Below, in pieces: positions 61,823 through 64,000 of a DNA stretch of 64,000 bases. Source of the stretch: Strongylocentrotus purpuratus (lineage: Eukaryota; Echinodermata; Echinoidea; Camarodonta; Strongylocentrotidae); the NCBI RefSeq assembly GCF_000002235.5, contig NW_022145607.1, positions 33,472,660 through 33,536,659 of the forward strand, given 5' to 3'. Position numbers and translations under genes: made by a program. Position 1 is the first letter of the stretch, and each line of letters opens with the position of its first letter. The notes beneath the pieces are model-generated. The model was not told where the DNA came from. It worked only from the letters and a program-made list of their open reading frames with translations, and did no database searches.

Positions 61823-62701
61823 GCACAGTGGGCCAGGGAGGAACCAAAGTGCGCCAAAACTCATGTTTGGGGATTTTCTTTTTATAAATCCAGAGGAAAT
61901 GTTTGGATTTCCAGGGATTTTCGCTAAAATTGTATTACCAACATTTTCTCTGATGTCTAAGCTTTAAGTTGATACCAGATTTGGCAGCCCGATTCTGCCC
62001 GTTATTATGTTAGAGCCGTTTTCCTTGCAACATTGCCCCGAAAATGTGTTTATTTTGGTCCGCGGTGTCAGAACAAGTGTCACGCGCCCCCTCGCGCCGT
62101 GATTTATGACCACGAATCCTTCATGATTCAGCCGCGGACCCCCAAAACCCACATTTTTCGGGGCAATGTGGCAAGGGAAATCGGCTCTAACACAACAACG
62201 GGCAAGATCGGGCAGCCAAATTTGGTATCAACTTAAAGCTTAGACATCAGAGGAAATGGTGGTATTCAAATTTAAGCGGTACACTGCGGAGATCTAAACA
62301 TTTCTTCTGGATTTATAAAAAACATGGATAATTAGTCCATTTTTCAGTGAATTACCCTATAATATATCATGAAGATTGTGTTTCTATTAATTTTAACCCA
62401 TTCATTGAACGAAATGAACTATCAGGAATATGTGAGAGCAATTTCATATCAATAACTTAAAACATTCACGTTGAATTAAAGGATTTATAAAATAAGTCAC
62501 TTTTGCACTAAAACTGTGAATATGTAGGATTTTGCTGTTTGAAGTAGTAAATTTACACCCTTATTGTGCATAACGAAATTAAATATTTCACTGAGGTATT
62601 CCTCTATGTATTACCTTTCAACTGGGCAAGAAAAAATTGAAAAAAAAAATCACCCAAACTTAGTTTTGGCGCACTTTGGTTCCTCCCTGGCCCACTGTGC
62701 G
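61823..62701. mobile_element. Large foldback element with nested arms
   Basis: The outer ends CGCACAGTGGGCCAGGGAGG (61823) and its inverse (62661-62701) extend through TTTGGCGC-type text for about 60 bp. Inner arms of about 190 bp (61882-62070 and 62130-62325) also pair, with shared GATGTCTAAGCTTTAAGTTG at 61951. No transposase was found. CAGTGG ends resemble hAT elements, but no 8 bp target repeat is clear. Confidence 0.75.
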
Positions 62702-63194
62702 CCGTCTCTTCGGCTTCAGAGACATTTATCAGGTGTTCATGGTTAATTTACATTTAAAGGTAGGCCTATAGACCAGTTTTGGAAACGCCCCCTCTCAAAA
62801 AAATGAAATGCAAGCTCTTATTACCAATCATGTGCAAGAATATGTTTTGACTAATACGTGATGATACAAATTTTGCCGGGAAACCGCCTACTAATTAATA
62901 TATTTGGTAAAATATCATATCGATCCGGCCTGGATAGATATCGCGAATGCCTCTCAACATTGAACATTTGAGCATACATTTCTGTTTTTTGCGAATTTAG
63001 GTTAAAGTATTACCATCTAAACCTCTGAAAGCAATATTTAAACAATATTGAATGGATATTTTGCACCCAAAAGCCTTGAACCGCAATTTAACCACTACCG
63101 GTCTATACCTCAAATCTCATCATCCCTTTGCATAATGATCTTGACTCGTAGACATTCTTTCAAAAATTATTTTAAAAACGAAATTGCTCAATTT

Positions 63195-63390
63195 TTCAGG
63201 TATCGTAGTCGAGTGGTTTCACTTTCCAGGAGATGCGACGGCAGTGGGTTTGATCCGTAAAATATTAGGAATTCATGTCCCTAAGCAAGACATTTTTATC
63301 TACATTGTGTCTCTCCACCCAGGACCCCCATATCCCCAAAGCATAGGCTTTGAGCGATATGGGGGCTACCGTGTGTTGAAATTATTAGTG
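63195..63390 (+). mobile_element. SINE, truncated at the 3' end
   Basis: An A box (TCGTAGTCGAGTGG, about 63203-63216) and B box (GGGTTTGATCC, 63245) are followed by the family body CCCTAAGCAAGACATTTTTA and TCTCTCCACCCAGGACCCCC. Confidence 0.6.
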
Positions 63391-63399
63391 CGCTCTTTA

Positions 63400-64000
63400 A
63401 TTTGTTTTATCATTATGTATACATTTTACTTCAGTACAATATGAAACAAGAAATGGAAGATATTAGTGTTACTTTTAATTCAGTCTCGCCCTTTAAAAAA
63501 CCCCATTAGAATGCAGATTGCTATAGTGAAAGCGGGAAAGATGTAGGCCTATATGGCAAAACATTCGTCAAAGCTATATAGTATGACTAAAAATAGGCCC
63601 TATATTATTGCAGAATGAGGGAACATTACAATTTTATCTTCGTTTTGTGTGGCAACCCCATGGTTTTACTCACTTCCGGTTTGATAACTGCCTTCGACAA
63701 TCGAGTTTTCACATTATCAACACCACCATCTGCCCTCTTTAATAATCCGGTATTCGTCTACTCGACCTCTATGCATCAGTTCAGTGGACAAACAGCCCCC
63801 GAGACCGGTATTGTCAGTCTCGTGAAATCTCAGAAAGGATGTAACAAGCCCCCCCCAATCGACATGTCAGTATATCGTACAATAGTCTCTCGGTCTCGTG
63901 CGCCATCAGTTTAGTTATCTCTCAAAATGGCCAACCATGCCCACGGGACCGACAATGACGGCCTCATCAACCCTGAGAAAAGCTGACATAAAATCCGCGA
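63400..64000. other. No gene seen; dispersed repeat at the edge
   Basis: No gene is supported. The last 250 bp share GTCTCGTG and TCTCAAAATGGCC-like pieces with the repeats at 49500 and 53870. Confidence 0.4.

Overview
The window looks like animal nuclear DNA, most likely from a sea urchin or close echinoderm. The base is AT-rich. Genes are split into many short exons with GT-AG introns. Repeats are dense: GA/CT and ATT microsatellites, poly-G tracts, tRNA-derived SINEs, TTAA-flanked and TA-flanked miniature elements, and a short vertebrate-type TTAGGG array. I see no prokaryotic features. The species assignment is an inference from style and gene families.

Three coding loci are supported. 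(1) A plus-strand, two-exon MULE-type transposase gene (about 6.4-8.8 kb) keeps a full D-D-E set. (2) A minus-strand ABCG (White-like) half-transporter runs from about 28.5 kb down to 15.3 kb. Fourteen exons join in consistent phase, and the last exon is uncertain (candidate at 13.1-13.2 kb). (3) A minus-strand SLC5 sodium/sugar cotransporter of the SGLT type runs from 61.07 kb down to 43.41 kb. It has fifteen exons, all phases agree, and it encodes 671 residues with start, stop and sugar-site residues in place.

Layout: 0-6.1 kb, repeats including an inverted pair of about 420 bp units, a SINE and a TTAA element; 6.2-8.8 kb, MULE gene with a LINE tail in its intron; 9-15 kb, purine/poly-G blocks, direct repeats and a 15 bp minisatellite; 15-28.5 kb, the ABCG gene with repeat-filled introns; 29.4-33.1 kb, four inverted-repeat elements, one carrying telomeric repeats; 33.1-37.9 kb, a repeat of about 895 bp present in four copies, with a LINE fragment between; 38-43 kb, no gene, but a hammerhead-like fold near 41.8 kb; 43.4-61.1 kb, the SLC5 gene; 61.3-64 kb, GA tracts, a large foldback and a SINE.

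The two transporters are host membrane proteins on the same strand. Nothing in the sequence ties them into one pathway. The most informative signals are how mobile DNA touches gene structure: a miniature element 8 nt past a splice donor, a SINE tail forming the approach to an acceptor, a copied acceptor plus exon edge, and a pyrimidine repeat starting just after a donor. No clear-cut new biological system was found.
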